Assembly: GCF_013410065.1 (NCBI RefSeq)
Contig: NZ_JACCCW010000001.1
Location: 1,669,187 to 1,733,186 of the forward strand
Reading direction: 5' to 3'
Length of the DNA: 64,000 bases
Source of the DNA: Granulicella arctica
Lineage (GTDB): Bacteria; Acidobacteriota; Terriglobia; Terriglobales; Acidobacteriaceae
Shown in pieces: positions 33,605 to 44,996 of the stretch. The notes beneath the pieces are model-generated. The model saw nothing but the letters and a program-made list of their open reading frames with translations. It made no database searches and was not told the origin of the DNA. The translations under genes and the position numbers were made by a program. How positions within the stretch are numbered: position 1 is the stretch's first letter; the number at the start of each line of letters is the position of its first letter.

Positions 33605-34837
33605 TCAACTTTCCTGCTGGAAGGGACTACGAAGGGGCAGCGTGATATTCAAAGTCATTGCTTTCCTCCGCACCGAGAGTCGAACGGAAGTTCCAGCTTT
33701 GTGCAGGGCTGCCGAAACTTTCCAAAGAGGAAGGTCCTTGACTTTATCGACAGCCAAAATCTCATCTCCCGGTGCCAGTCCAGCCTTTTCAGCTGGCGAA
33801 CCGGGAAGGACACTGTCGATCATTACCCTTTGGTATTCCGGTCCCGGAGATATCAGATGTAGCCCGCTGGCGTCCGTCTCAAACGGCTCTCCGAGTCTCC
33901 GATTAGGCGAAAGAAACATGCGCTTGCCCGTATAATCCCATGTCACCGTGAAGCGCTGTAGAATTCCGGCTCCAATAAAGCCGGCGATATTTGCATTCGA
34001 TAAGGCACCGACGCCCGCCTGCGGCACTACCGCGACCGCTCCGGAAAAAAGATAGGGGCCGAGACCAACCTTTGGAACTCGGACTCGCGTTGAATGAATC
34101 ACACCACCCACAGCCGATGTCGCAGGCGTTTCAACATAGCGGGTCTGCGCGATTATGTCGGGATGAGCATCCAGAAACTTTTCGTTCAGGATCATCGCAC
34201 CCGAGGTTCCGCTGTCCACAAGAAAAAGCGCCGTGATCTTCTTGCCATCCTCTCCCTCGATGCTGGCCTGGACGAAGGGGATATTACTCATGATCTGGAT
34301 AGGAATAGAGGTCCCTGGTGGGAGCGTTCCAAAGCTGGTAGGGCTGAAGGTAACCCGTTCCTGCTCGTAGTCGACGGCGATCGTGTAGTGCAGAAAAAGA
34401 CTGCTTCCAAAGAGCGCATCGACTCGCTTTCCCACCTGTGCCGAAACATAGTCGATGGGAAGGATTGCACTCTGCTGGTGGAGCAAGCTAAGCTGACCCG
34501 CTTGGCTGCCCCATTTGAGTTCGCAATCATCGACCCAGTGCAGCGTCTGATCCGAACCCTTTGCGATGCCAGCAGCTTCCGTGGAATGAGTCGAAATCAG
34601 GCCAAGAGTCTTCGCCACCGGAGGATTGACGATGCTGATTCCGGAACCGCTGTCGAGGATGACATTCAGAGGAGCGGAGCTGTTCACTTCGCCCTGCATA
34701 TAAACGAGACCTGAGATGACTTGCATAGGGATCGTCACGGCTGAATCGCTCTGCTGGCTGAAGCAGTTCGAGCACAATATGCTAAAGAGAAGCGTGTTGG
34801 CGAATATTGCGCGTCGGCATCGCCCACGATCCATCAT
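33605..34837 (-). CDS. Exported two-lobed aspartic protease with PDZ domain
   Basis: This protein of about 410 residues starts with a basic, hydrophobic leader (RRAIFANTLLFSILCSNC, then FSQQ), so it is exported. It has two retropepsin-like lobes, each with its own active-site motif: NVILDSGSGISIV in the first and LFLVDSGTSGAMI in the second. A C-terminal PDZ domain follows (IDSVLPGSPAEKAGLAPGDEILAVD). Having both Asp motifs in one chain would allow a pepsin-like active site without a partner. The frame runs further upstream to 34951, but those residues precede the leader and are not credible. Substrates are unknown; PDZ suggests recognition of C-termini. Confidence 0.85.
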   Translation of the reverse strand: MMDRGRCRRAIFANTLLFSILCSNCFSQQSDSAVTIPMQVISGLVYMQGEVNSSAPLNVILDSGSGISIVNPPVAKTLGLISTHSTEAAGIAKGSDQTLHWVDDCELKWGSQAGQLSLLHQQSAILPIDYVSAQVGKRVDALFGSSLFLHYTIAVDYEQERVTFSPTSFGTLPPGTSIPIQIMSNIPFVQASIEGEDGKKITALFLVDSGTSGAMILNEKFLDAHPDIIAQTRYVETPATSAVGGVIHSTRVRVPKVGLGPYLFSGAVAVVPQAGVGALSNANIAGFIGAGILQRFTVTWDYTGKRMFLSPNRRLGEPFETDASGLHLISPGPEYQRVMIDSVLPGSPAEKAGLAPGDEILAVDKVKDLPLWKVSAALHKAGTSVRLSVRRKAMTLNITLPLRSPFQQES

Positions 34838-35093
34838 GCAAAGAATATATAGGTTAGCCTGTTCTCTGGGGTGGTATGGTTCCCCCTGATTTTCCGGCTG
34901 AGCGGCTGTAGATTCCATTGTTTGGGGGATTTTGCCTGAATTTGCCATCATTTCACCGATCTGGGTGCTCCTTGAGGGCTTTCGTGAGGCGGGGAGATGG
35001 CCGTCTGCGCTAAACTAAGAGTGACGCGCATTTCTTCCTCAGCACGATCTCCACGCGCCCACCCATTTAGACAGAACAGGACGTACATTCGAA

Positions 35094-36932
<1,839 letters not shown>

Positions 36933-36951
36933 TTTTTCGGCTGCGGACGAT

Positions 36952-36988
36952 AAAGGCTGGGCGATCCTTGGGATCGCCCAGTCTTTTT
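36952..36988 (+). terminator. Rho-independent terminator of typA
   Basis: GGCTGGGCGATCC pairs with GGATCGCCCAGTC in a 13-bp stem (one G-T pair) with a 2-nt extra loop, followed by TTTTT. It lies 20 bp after the stop. Confidence 0.92.
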
Positions 36989-37026
36989 GCTTTGAAGGCA
37001 GATGCAGATATTGCTGTAGGCGTGCG

Positions 37027-38649
37027 TTATGTTCCGGGCTGGATGTAGGGGGCTCCGGCGATCAGGTTGCGCTCGTTGCTGCGTGGGTCGTTTTTGACCT
37101 GGGAGACGGAGTTCCAGCACATGGTGGCTCGCTGGGTAAGATCGAAGCGGGGCCACTTGGGGATGGCGGCGTTGTTGGGGTCGCCGGTGCGGGCGAAGGC
37201 GATGAAGGTGTCGCTGATCTGGTCGGCTAGGTTTTCGGAATCGTTACTGCTTCCGGTCATGGAGGCGGCGATCTGGATGTTGTCGAAGGCGAAGGGGATG
37301 TCCATGGTGTGCGGAGCGCCCCATTTGCCTCCGTCGACGGGACTCTTCCAGTCGAACTCGTAGACCCAGGTGGGCCCGTTGCGCGCGGCGCGGCGCTCAC
37401 TTTCGATGACGAAGCCGTGCCAACTGCGAAAGGCGGTTGTCACGGCGAAGAAGACGTCGCTGGCGGTGTATTTCGGGTACCAGGTTCGATAGAGGGCGAT
37501 GATGTTTTCGGTCTTTAGAGAGCCGAGGAACTGGCGGTATTTTTCGAGGCGCGCCGGAAGGTCTTCCCAATTGAGGGAAAAGAGGGATGGATCGCTTGCG
37601 CCGAGGAGGAGGCGCGTCTCATCGTGCGTGGTGCCCATCATCATGGGAACGCCAGATGAGATAGAGGGTGCTTCGGGAGAGAAGGGATCGTGCGGCAGGA
37701 TGTGGCCGTCGTGGACGGGGCCGTAGTATTTGCCGACGCGGATGGCGGCGACGAGCTTGTCCATGGGGACCTTTGCCGGGTCCTTGATGTCGTTCAGGGT
37801 TGCGCGGGTCAGCCCGAGTTCGGCGAGGACGGCCTGGGCGGTGGCGGTGGCGTGCTGGGGAGTGGTGGCGGTGATCTGCTGGCCGCTCATGGTGGCGACG
37901 CGATGGAAGAGTCCTTTGGCTTTGGGTATCGCCATCAGCGTGGCGCACTTGGCTCCGCCGCCGCTCTGGCCGAAGATCATGACGGATTTGGGGTCGCCGC
38001 CGAACTCGGCGATGTTGTCGCGTATCCACTCGAGTGCGAGGATCAGGTCGAGCTGGCCGACGTTGCCGCTGTCGGCGAACTCGGGGCCACCTAGTTGGGC
38101 GAGATAGAGGTAGCCGAAGAGATTCAGGCGATGGTTCAGCGTCACAACGACGACGTCGCCGCGCTTGACGAGGCGAACGCCGTCGTAGACCGGGCCGTTG
38201 CTGCTGCTGCTCGAGTAGGCGCCTCCGTGGATGTAGACCATGACGGGGCGTTTTTCGCTGCTCTGGCTGCGCAGTTTGGAGGTCCAGATATTCAGGTGGA
38301 GGCAGTCCTCGCTGTTGACGGGGCTGATTGGATCAAGGGGCGAGAAGGTGTTTCGTCCGCTATGCGTGTGGATGGGCTGCGGAGCCTGCGGGCCAAAGGC
38401 GACGGTGTTGCGTGTTCCGGCCCATGGGATGGGTTTTGCGGGGGGCTGAAAACGGTGCTTCGCGGTGTCATCGCCGTACGGGATGCCTTTGAAGACGAGG
38501 ACTCCCTCATCGACGAAGCCACGCACGAGGCCGTAGTTGGTGGCGGCTACGGGCGCTGTGGGTTCCTGGGACCATGAGGTTCCTGCTCCTGCTGAGGTAC
38601 TTAAAGCCAGCAGAGCCGATCCTTTCAGTATTTCTCTTCTGGAAAGCAT
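37027..38649 (-). CDS. Exported type-B carboxylesterase
   Basis: This esterase/lipase-family enzyme of about 540 residues starts at ATG 38649 with a twin-arginine leader (SRREILKGSALLALSTSAG). The alpha/beta-hydrolase nucleophile elbow is in FGQSGGGAKCATL, the oxyanion loop in VYIHGGAYSSSS and the family signature EDCLHLNIW is present. The C-terminal His lies in WGAPHTMDIPFAF. It would hydrolyse esters in the periplasm or outside. The upstream extension to 38727 lacks a ribosome-binding site. It is transcribed toward typA and convergent with it; superoxide dismutase lies upstream on the same strand. Confidence 0.92.
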   Translation of the reverse strand: MLSRREILKGSALLALSTSAGAGTSWSQEPTAPVAATNYGLVRGFVDEGVLVFKGIPYGDDTAKHRFQPPAKPIPWAGTRNTVAFGPQAPQPIHTHSGRNTFSPLDPISPVNSEDCLHLNIWTSKLRSQSSEKRPVMVYIHGGAYSSSSSNGPVYDGVRLVKRGDVVVVTLNHRLNLFGYLYLAQLGGPEFADSGNVGQLDLILALEWIRDNIAEFGGDPKSVMIFGQSGGGAKCATLMAIPKAKGLFHRVATMSGQQITATTPQHATATAQAVLAELGLTRATLNDIKDPAKVPMDKLVAAIRVGKYYGPVHDGHILPHDPFSPEAPSISSGVPMMMGTTHDETRLLLGASDPSLFSLNWEDLPARLEKYRQFLGSLKTENIIALYRTWYPKYTASDVFFAVTTAFRSWHGFVIESERRAARNGPTWVYEFDWKSPVDGGKWGAPHTMDIPFAFDNIQIAASMTGSSNDSENLADQISDTFIAFARTGDPNNAAIPKWPRFDLTQRATMCWNSVSQVKNDPRSNERNLIAGAPYIQPGT

Positions 38650-38728
38650 GGAGCCTCGGGCCTCTTCTTTCATCCACCCTAAACGGAAGGATGGAATGCG
38701 CGCAAAGACGGTTGCCTTTGGCGGCAAA

Positions 38729-38760
38729 GAGAAGGGCCGCCCGGAGGCAGCCCCTTCTGC
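38729..38760 (-). terminator. Probable terminator of the superoxide dismutase gene
   Basis: On the minus strand AGAAGGGGCTGCC is followed by TCC and GGGCGGCCCTTCT, a stem with a perfect 7-bp base and a GC-rich, slightly imperfect top, then CTTTG. It starts about 17 bp after the sod stop codon. Confidence 0.6.
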
Positions 38761-38776
38761 TTGCCAGAGATGCTGG

Positions 38777-39388
38777 CTACTTCTTTGCGGTGGCGAAGCG
38801 CTTGTTGATCTCGTCCCAGTTCACGGTGTTCCACCATGCGGCGAGGTAGTCGGGGCGCTTGTTCTGGTACTTGAGGTAGTAGGCGTGCTCCCAGATATCG
38901 TTGCCGAGGATGGGATAGTGGCCCTGGGAGAGTGGGTTGTCCTGGTTGGCGGTGGTGACGATCTTCAGCTTGCCGCCCTCGAAGATCAGCCATCCCCAGC
39001 CGGAGCCGAACTGCTTGGCGGTGGTCTCGTTGAAGAGCTTCTTGAAGCTCTCGAAGTCGCCGAAGTCAGCCTTGATCTGGGCTGCGATGTCGCCGTTGGG
39101 TTCGCCGCCGCCGTGCGGCTTCATGATCTGCCAGAACATGGTGTGGTTTACGTGTCCGCCGCCGTTGTTCTGGACGACCTTGCGGACGTCTTCGGGGATG
39201 GCAGCGAGATCCTTGATGAGGTCTTCGGGGGACTTGGTGGCGAGTTCGGGGTGCTTCTCGACGGCGCCGTTCAGGTTGGTGACGTAGGTCTGGTGGTGCT
39301 TGTCGTGATGAAGCTTCATGGTTGCTTCGTCGATGTGGGGCTCAAGTCCGGCGTAGTCATACGGAAGGGCGGGAAGTTCAAAGGCCAC
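38777..39388 (-). CDS. Fe/Mn superoxide dismutase
   Basis: This 203-residue enzyme converts superoxide to oxygen and peroxide. Metal ligands are visible: His in MKLHHDKHHQTYV, His in HVNHTMFW, Asp and His in DIWEHAYYLKY. Near the metal, GSGWGWLIF and the WNTVNW end are typical. Reading from the upstream ATG (39409) would place the AGGAG ribosome-binding site inside the gene, so the GTG at 39388 (VAFELPALPYDY) is the better start. No signal peptide, so cytoplasmic. Iron versus manganese cannot be settled by eye. Confidence 0.95.
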   Translation of the reverse strand: MAFELPALPYDYAGLEPHIDEATMKLHHDKHHQTYVTNLNGAVEKHPELATKSPEDLIKDLAAIPEDVRKVVQNNGGGHVNHTMFWQIMKPHGGGEPNGDIAAQIKADFGDFESFKKLFNETTAKQFGSGWGWLIFEGGKLKIVTTANQDNPLSQGHYPILGNDIWEHAYYLKYQNKRPDYLAAWWNTVNWDEINKRFATAKK

Positions 39389-39614
39389 GTTGGTTCTCCT
39401 GTACTTCACAAGGTCGTGTAGGCCGAGGCGAGATGCCCCGGCAGCTTATATGAGGTTCGATGCCATCGGCGCGCAAAGTGATGCAGGCGTTCCGGGCCTG
39501 TGCAGTTTCAAAATCATAGCGCATGAAGATGTTTGGGGTACGCCTTGCAGCATTCATCGGTCGTTTACCGACCATTTCTCCCGCTGGTAGCGCTTTTAGT
39601 TTCTAATACGCTTC

Positions 39615-42044
39615 ATGAGTGATCTCGCCGCTTCCTACCTCTGGCTCGACGATCAGGGTCCGGCCTTTGGCTCTCCTGGGCTCAAACCGCGGTGGACCTC
39701 CAGCCGGAAGGACTCGGTTTCAACGGCGTATGCTGCCTCCAGTCGCGTCTGGTTCACGCTCTCGCATGGCACGCTGAACGAGATCTACTACCCGACCATC
39801 GACCGTCCGCAGACACGCGACATGGAGCTGCTGTTTACCGACGGCGAGACGTTCTTCCATGAAGAGAAGCGCAATTTTACCTATGACTTTCAGTACATCG
39901 ATCCGCACGCTCCGGCGGTTCGGGTCTCGGGCAGCGACCCCCAGGGACGCTACACCGTCACCAAGGAGTTCATCAGCGACCCGCACCACCCAGTCGTTCT
40001 GATGAATGTGAAGGTGACCGGAGACGAGGCCGTTCTTTCGCGATTGAAGTGTTATCCGCTGCTGGCACCGCATCTGAATGGTGGTGGCGCGGGGAACTCG
40101 GCACGCTCGATTGAGGTTGCCGGGCAGCGGGCGATCCTGGCGTGGAAGGGAAATACCTCGCTCGCGCTTGGAGCGGACTGCGGATTTACGCGTTCCTCCT
40201 GCGGCTATGTGGGCACGAGCGATGGGTACCAGGATCTTGCGAGCGATATGAAGATGGACTGGCAGTTCGGCCAGGCGCTCGACGGCAATATCGCGTTGAT
40301 GGGGGAGATTGACGTTGCGAGCCATCGCGAATTCACCATTGCGATTGCGTTTGGGGATGGTCACCACGCGGCGCTCGCGGGATTGATGCAGACGCTTTCC
40401 ACGCCGTACAACGAACATCTGGAGCGATTCATCGCCCAGTGGAACCGCGCTGCCTCGCCGGATGAGCTTGCCGCGGCCTCGACCGATGATGGACGGCTGA
40501 TGCGCATCAGCCACCGCATTGTGCTGACGCATGAGGACAAGACGTTCTCCGGAGCCTTTATCGCTTCGGCGTCGATTCCCTGGGGAGCTTCGAAGGGCGA
40601 TGACGATCTGGGCGGATACCATCTGGTCTGGACGCGTGACATGGTGCAGTCGGCCTCGGCTCTGCTGGCGTGCGGACGGACGGATACGGCACGGCGGGCG
40701 CTGGTTTATCTGGCTTGTACGCAGCGTCCGGACGGCAGCTTTGCGCAGAATTTCTGGGTCGATGGGACGCCTTACTGGACGGGGATTCAGCTCGATGAGG
40801 TGGCGTTCCCGATCATCCTTGCGTGGCGGCTGTGGAAGGTCGGCGGGTTGGGGGACTTCGATGTCTTTCACTTTGTCGAGAACGCGGCGGCTTTTCTGGT
40901 CCGCTACGCTCCGGTGACGCAGCAGGAGCGATGGGAGGAGAACGCGGGTTACTCGCCTTCTACGCTGGCGGCGGTGATTTCGGGGTTGATTTGCGCTGCG
41001 GATATAGCGCGAGCCCATCAGTCGGTTGAACTGGCTAGCTTTCTTGAGACGTATGCCGATTGGATCGAGGCGAACCTTGATACGTGGACGACGACCGATG
41101 ATGGCGTGCTGCTGCCGGATGTGAAGCGGCATTACATGCGTATTCGCCCTCCGGCTCCGGAAGATCCTTTTTATAACCCTCAGATTCCGATCGGCAGCAT
41201 TCATCTTTCGAATCGCGGTCCGGACGAGCGATTTGATTTTGCGGCTCGCGAGGTGATTGATGCGGGCTTCCTGGAGCTGGTTCGTTATGGCATTCGCCGT
41301 GCGGATGATCCACTGATCGTGGATTCGCTGAAGGTGGTCGACCATTGCCTGAAGATCGAGACTCCTTATGGGCCGTGCTGGCGACGGTACAACCACGATG
41401 GTTATGGCCAGAAGAAGGACGGTGGGCCTTACGATGGCTATGGTCAGGGTCGTGCGTGGCCGCTGCTGGGTGGAGAGCGCGCGCACTACGAGCTTGCCGC
41501 CGGGCATGATGTGAAACCGTTTATTAGGGCGTATGAGGGCTTTAGTTCGGTTGGAGGGATGCTTCCTGAGCAGGTTTGGGACTATGCGGATATTCCCTCG
41601 GAGGGCATGTACTTCGGCAAGTCGGCCGGGTCTGCGCAGCCGCTGGTCTGGGCCCATGCGGAGTACTTGAAGTTGCTGCGTTCGGTTGTGGATGGCCGGG
41701 TCTTCGACCGTATCTCCGCAGTTGAGGATCGTTATGCCAAGGGGCCTGAGCAGCGGAGCTTCAAGAGTCTGATCGAGGTGTACCAGACCACTCGGGCGAT
41801 TAGCTCGATTCCGGCGGGTCTGATGCTGCGCATCCTGGATCCGGTGGCCTTCCGGGTTGTCTATACGTTTGATAACTGGGCTACGACGCTGCATGCCGAA
41901 TCTCGTGCCGTCGGCTATCCCGGCTCGTATGCGGACATTTTTACTGCCCCGGAGCAACGGGGGAGCATTATTTTTACGCTTTACTGGCCGGGGGAGGATC
42001 GCTGGCTGGGTCGTAATGTTGAAGTTGCCCTTACGCCGCCGTGA
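39615..42044 (+). CDS. GH15 glucoamylase-type glycosyl hydrolase
   Basis: This 809-residue enzyme has the bacterial GH15 layout: an N-terminal beta-sandwich of about 290 residues (FTLSHGTLNEIYYPTID at the beginning) and a C-terminal alpha/alpha barrel. The substrate-binding GGYHLVWTRDMVQSA, the catalytic acid region in QLDEVAFPI (about Glu394) and the base in GMLPEQVWD (about Glu652) are all there. It releases glucose from the non-reducing ends of alpha-glucans or short malto-oligosaccharides. No signal peptide is visible, so it probably acts in the cytoplasm. The following pentose phosphate genes and glucokinase make a route from glucan to pentose phosphates plausible. Confidence 0.93.
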   Translation: MSDLAASYLWLDDQGPAFGSPGLKPRWTSSRKDSVSTAYAASSRVWFTLSHGTLNEIYYPTIDRPQTRDMELLFTDGETFFHEEKRNFTYDFQYIDPHAPAVRVSGSDPQGRYTVTKEFISDPHHPVVLMNVKVTGDEAVLSRLKCYPLLAPHLNGGGAGNSARSIEVAGQRAILAWKGNTSLALGADCGFTRSSCGYVGTSDGYQDLASDMKMDWQFGQALDGNIALMGEIDVASHREFTIAIAFGDGHHAALAGLMQTLSTPYNEHLERFIAQWNRAASPDELAAASTDDGRLMRISHRIVLTHEDKTFSGAFIASASIPWGASKGDDDLGGYHLVWTRDMVQSASALLACGRTDTARRALVYLACTQRPDGSFAQNFWVDGTPYWTGIQLDEVAFPIILAWRLWKVGGLGDFDVFHFVENAAAFLVRYAPVTQQERWEENAGYSPSTLAAVISGLICAADIARAHQSVELASFLETYADWIEANLDTWTTTDDGVLLPDVKRHYMRIRPPAPEDPFYNPQIPIGSIHLSNRGPDERFDFAAREVIDAGFLELVRYGIRRADDPLIVDSLKVVDHCLKIETPYGPCWRRYNHDGYGQKKDGGPYDGYGQGRAWPLLGGERAHYELAAGHDVKPFIRAYEGFSSVGGMLPEQVWDYADIPSEGMYFGKSAGSAQPLVWAHAEYLKLLRSVVDGRVFDRISAVEDRYAKGPEQRSFKSLIEVYQTTRAISSIPAGLMLRILDPVAFRVVYTFDNWATTLHAESRAVGYPGSYADIFTAPEQRGSIIFTLYWPGEDRWLGRNVEVALTPP

Positions 42045-42226
42045 ACGGGCGATGTCTGTCTCTCGCGTCCTTTTTGGGGTGTGGAGTGCTCGTATGGGGC
42101 ACTCGAAATGCTCTAGTACACTGTTCAAAGCGCCGTTTTTAACCAGCAAGTGCAGGATAGAAGGACCAGAACACGATATCTTGAAACCCGAGCCGCCGCC
42201 CTGAGCTGCGCCTCTAAAGGAAAAGT

Positions 42227-44233
42227 ATGAGCGAACAAGAGCAGCAGAAGGACCAGCACGCGCTGGATCAGCTTTCCATCAATACTCTCCGTTTTCTCGC
42301 CGTCGACCAGGTGGAGAAGGCCAAAAACGGCCACCCCGGCGCCCCCCTCGGCTGTGCGCCCATTGCTTATCTGCTCTTCCACAAGTTCATGAAGCACGAT
42401 CCCTCCGACCCGAAGTGGTCCGATCGCGATCGCTTTGTTCTGTCCAATGGACATGCCTCCGCCCTGCTGTATGGCGTACTGCACCTCTCCGGCTATGACC
42501 TGCCGATGGAGCAGTTGGAGCAGTTCCGCGAGTGGGGATCGCACACGGCGGGCCACCCGGAGTATGGCGAGACGCCTGGCGTCGAAGTGACTACAGGTCC
42601 GCTCGGCCAGGGCTTCGGTATGGCTGTCGGCCTTGCCATCGCAGAGAAGCATCTTGCGGCTATCTACAATCATGAGAACCACACGCCGGTTGATCACCAC
42701 ACCTATGTTCTGTGCGGCGATGGCGACCTGATGGAAGGCATCTCGCACGAGTCGGCTTCGCTTGCCGGAACGCTCGGGCTGGGTAAGCTGATTGTTCTGT
42801 ATGACGACAACCTGATCTCGCTGGATGGGCCTACCGATCTCTCCTATACCGAGGATGTGACCAAGCGGTTTGAGGCATACCACTGGCAGGTGCAGCATGT
42901 TGCTGATGGCAATGATCTTGTGGCGCTCGAGGCGGCTATCAAGAACGCGAAGGCGGAGACGACTCGGCCTTCACTGATCAAGGTGCGGACGGTGATCGGC
43001 TATGGCAGCCCCAAGGCAGGTACGAAGGGCGTGCACGGCGAGGCGCTCGGTGCTGAGGCGACCAAGGCGACCAAGCGGAATCTCGGCTTCCCTGAGGATA
43101 AGAGCTTTTACGTTCCGGAGGAGGCCGCCAAGAACTGGGGCACCGTCGTCGAGCGGGGTAAGAAGGATCATGCTGCCTGGCAGAAGAAGTACGAGGAGTA
43201 CGCCAAGGCATATCCGGCGGAGGCTGCCGAGTATGACCGTACCCAGGCCGCAAAGCTTGCTGATGGCTGGGAGAAGAAGCTGCCGGTCTTCCCGACGGAC
43301 AAGCCGGTCGCGACGCGTAACGCAGGTCAGGTTGTGATGAATGCGGTTGCTGGCGTGATTCCTGAGCTGTTTGGCGGCGCTGCCGATCTGACCAGCTCCA
43401 CGAAGACCATCTTCAAGGATTCGCCGAGCTTCCACGTCGATCCCAAGGGGCGCAACGTCTTCTTCGGCGTCCGCGAGTTTGGCATGATGGCGGCGGTGAA
43501 CGGGATTGCGGCGCACGGTGGGCTGATTCCTTTCGGTTCAACCTTCTTTACCTTCTCGGACTACGCTCGTTCGGCGATGCGCATGGGCGCACTGATGTCG
43601 GTGCACTCGCTGTATGTCTTCACGCATGATTCGATCGGCCTTGGCGCAGATGGCCCGACGCACCAGCCGGTCGAACATCTGATGAGCCTCCGCGCTATCC
43701 CGCAGCTTACCGACTTCCGTCCGGCGGATGCGAACGAGACGGCTGCCTGCTGGCGTCTGGCTCTCGAGCGCAAGAGTGCCAGCTTTATGGCGCTCTCACG
43801 GCAGGATCTGCCGGTGCTGGATGCGGAGAAGTACAAGGTTGCCGAGGGTGTTAAGCATGGTGCTTATGCGCTGGACGATTCGGGCAAGGACATCATTCTG
43901 ATTGCCACGGGCTCTGAGGTTGAGTTGGTGTTGAAGGCTGCGGAGGTGCTGAAGACGGAGGGGATTCATGCCTCGGTCGTCTCGATGCCGAGCTTCCGGA
44001 TCTTCGACGAGCAGGATGAGGCCTACAAGGCGAAGTTGCTGCCCGAGGGTACACCGAAGCTGGCGGTCGAAGCCGGTGCCACGATGGGCTGGTGGAAGTA
44101 TGTCGGACACAATGGCGGCATCATCGGGGTCGACCGCTTTGGCGCTTCGGCTCCGGGACCGCTTGTGATGGAGAAGCTGGGTGTCAGCGTGCCTCACATC
44201 GTCGAGCTGGCCAAAAAACTAGTCAAGAAATAA
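42227..44233 (+). CDS. tkt: Transketolase
   Basis: This 668-residue thiamine-diphosphate enzyme moves two-carbon units between sugar phosphates in the pentose phosphate pathway. The opening LSINTLRFLAVDQVEKAKNG, the cofactor motif GDGDLMEGISHESASLAG near residue 165 and the second-domain GADGPTHQPVEHLMSLR are complete. AAAGGAAAAGT precedes the ATG. The 182-bp region upstream contains a small hairpin (GAGTGC/GCACTC) but no obvious operator. It is the first of a same-strand run with rpiB, gnd, zwf, pgl and glk, though hairpins suggest several transcripts. Confidence 0.97.
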   Translation: MSEQEQQKDQHALDQLSINTLRFLAVDQVEKAKNGHPGAPLGCAPIAYLLFHKFMKHDPSDPKWSDRDRFVLSNGHASALLYGVLHLSGYDLPMEQLEQFREWGSHTAGHPEYGETPGVEVTTGPLGQGFGMAVGLAIAEKHLAAIYNHENHTPVDHHTYVLCGDGDLMEGISHESASLAGTLGLGKLIVLYDDNLISLDGPTDLSYTEDVTKRFEAYHWQVQHVADGNDLVALEAAIKNAKAETTRPSLIKVRTVIGYGSPKAGTKGVHGEALGAEATKATKRNLGFPEDKSFYVPEEAAKNWGTVVERGKKDHAAWQKKYEEYAKAYPAEAAEYDRTQAAKLADGWEKKLPVFPTDKPVATRNAGQVVMNAVAGVIPELFGGAADLTSSTKTIFKDSPSFHVDPKGRNVFFGVREFGMMAAVNGIAAHGGLIPFGSTFFTFSDYARSAMRMGALMSVHSLYVFTHDSIGLGADGPTHQPVEHLMSLRAIPQLTDFRPADANETAACWRLALERKSASFMALSRQDLPVLDAEKYKVAEGVKHGAYALDDSGKDIILIATGSEVELVLKAAEVLKTEGIHASVVSMPSFRIFDEQDEAYKAKLLPEGTPKLAVEAGATMGWWKYVGHNGGIIGVDRFGASAPGPLVMEKLGVSVPHIVELAKKLVKK

Positions 44234-44242
44234 CAAACCGGT

Positions 44243-44278
44243 ACCCCATGTTCAGAGATGCTTCTGCGCATGGGGTTT
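44243..44278 (+). terminator. Hairpin after tkt
   Basis: ACCCCATG and CATGGGGT form a perfect 8-bp stem with an 18-nt loop, followed by TTCTC. The loop is large and the T-run short, so it may only partly stop transcription before the small acidic gene. Confidence 0.55.
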
Positions 44279-44296
44279 CTCAATCCCCGGAGAAGC

Positions 44297-44446
44297 ATGA
44301 TGGTCGAAAGCGAACGCGAGATGGTTCGGAAGTATCCTGACCCTGCCGCACCGAACGAGGAGCGGTTCACCTCGCTCCAGCCTACTTACGAAGATAGTGT
44401 CCCGGACGACGATACCGCCGACTGGGATGATGACCGCATCAGTTAG
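44297..44446 (+). CDS. Small acidic protein (49 aa) between tkt and rpiB
   Basis: Two adjacent ATG codons follow GGAGA at 4 and 7 nt. The frame encodes MMVESEREMVRKYPDPAAP followed by a very acidic tail (DSVPDDDTADWDDD). Roughly one residue in three is Asp or Glu and there is no hydrophobic core, so it is likely disordered or an interaction tail. It ends 18 bp before rpiB, within the same transcript. A good ribosome-binding site and operon position argue it is real; function unknown. Confidence 0.55.
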   Translation: MMVESEREMVRKYPDPAAPNEERFTSLQPTYEDSVPDDDTADWDDDRIS

Positions 44447-44464
44447 CCAGAGGAGTTGAATGCT

Positions 44465-44947
44465 ATGAAGATCGCGATTGCATCCGATCACGCCGGATTT
44501 CCGCTGAAGGAAGAGGTGCGTGACCATATCCGCAAGCTTGGTCATGAGGTCCACGATCTCGGAGCCTACAACACGGAGCCGTCGGACTATCCGGACTTTG
44601 CCGTTCTGGTAGGCAAGGAGCTGATGGCTGGGACTGCGGAGCGGGGAATCCTGATCTGCGGCTCGGGTGTGGGGGTCTGCATTGCCGCGAACAAGATGCC
44701 GGGTGTTCGGGCGGGCATGTGCCACGACACGTATTCCGCGCATCAGGGCGTTGAGCATGACGAGATGAATGTTCTCGTGCTGGGCGCGCGCATTATTGGT
44801 TCGGCGCTCGCCTTCGAGTGTGTCGAGTCGTATTTGAAGGCCGAATTTATTGCCACGGAAGAGCGCTTTGTTCGTCGCTTGAACAAGGTGAGAGCCATTG
44901 AAAAGCAGTACATGCCTTCTGTGGCGGGAACGACGCTCGCTTCCTGA
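44465..44947 (+). CDS. rpiB: Ribose 5-phosphate isomerase B
   Basis: This 160-residue isomerase of the RpiB/LacAB family interconverts ribulose 5-phosphate and ribose 5-phosphate. MKIAIASDHAGFPLKEEV is the standard start, GSGVGVCIAANK the phosphate loop with Cys, and CHDTYSAHQG and NVLVLGARIIG follow. The ATG at 44465 has GAGGAG 9 nt upstream; an in-frame TTG at 44456 overlaps that site and is unlikely. It sits between tkt and the dehydrogenase of the sugar-phosphate block. Confidence 0.95.
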   Translation: MKIAIASDHAGFPLKEEVRDHIRKLGHEVHDLGAYNTEPSDYPDFAVLVGKELMAGTAERGILICGSGVGVCIAANKMPGVRAGMCHDTYSAHQGVEHDEMNVLVLGARIIGSALAFECVESYLKAEFIATEERFVRRLNKVRAIEKQYMPSVAGTTLAS

Positions 44948-44996
44948 AACTGTCTGACAGCCGCATCCGCAACACGAACCGAAGCATCTGAGGGTC

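Noticed and set aside
39720..42149. Minus-strand open frame of 809 codons inside the GH15 gene
   Set aside because: It lies exactly antisense to a well-supported enzyme, is Arg/Pro/His-rich without any domain, and results from codon bias of the true gene.
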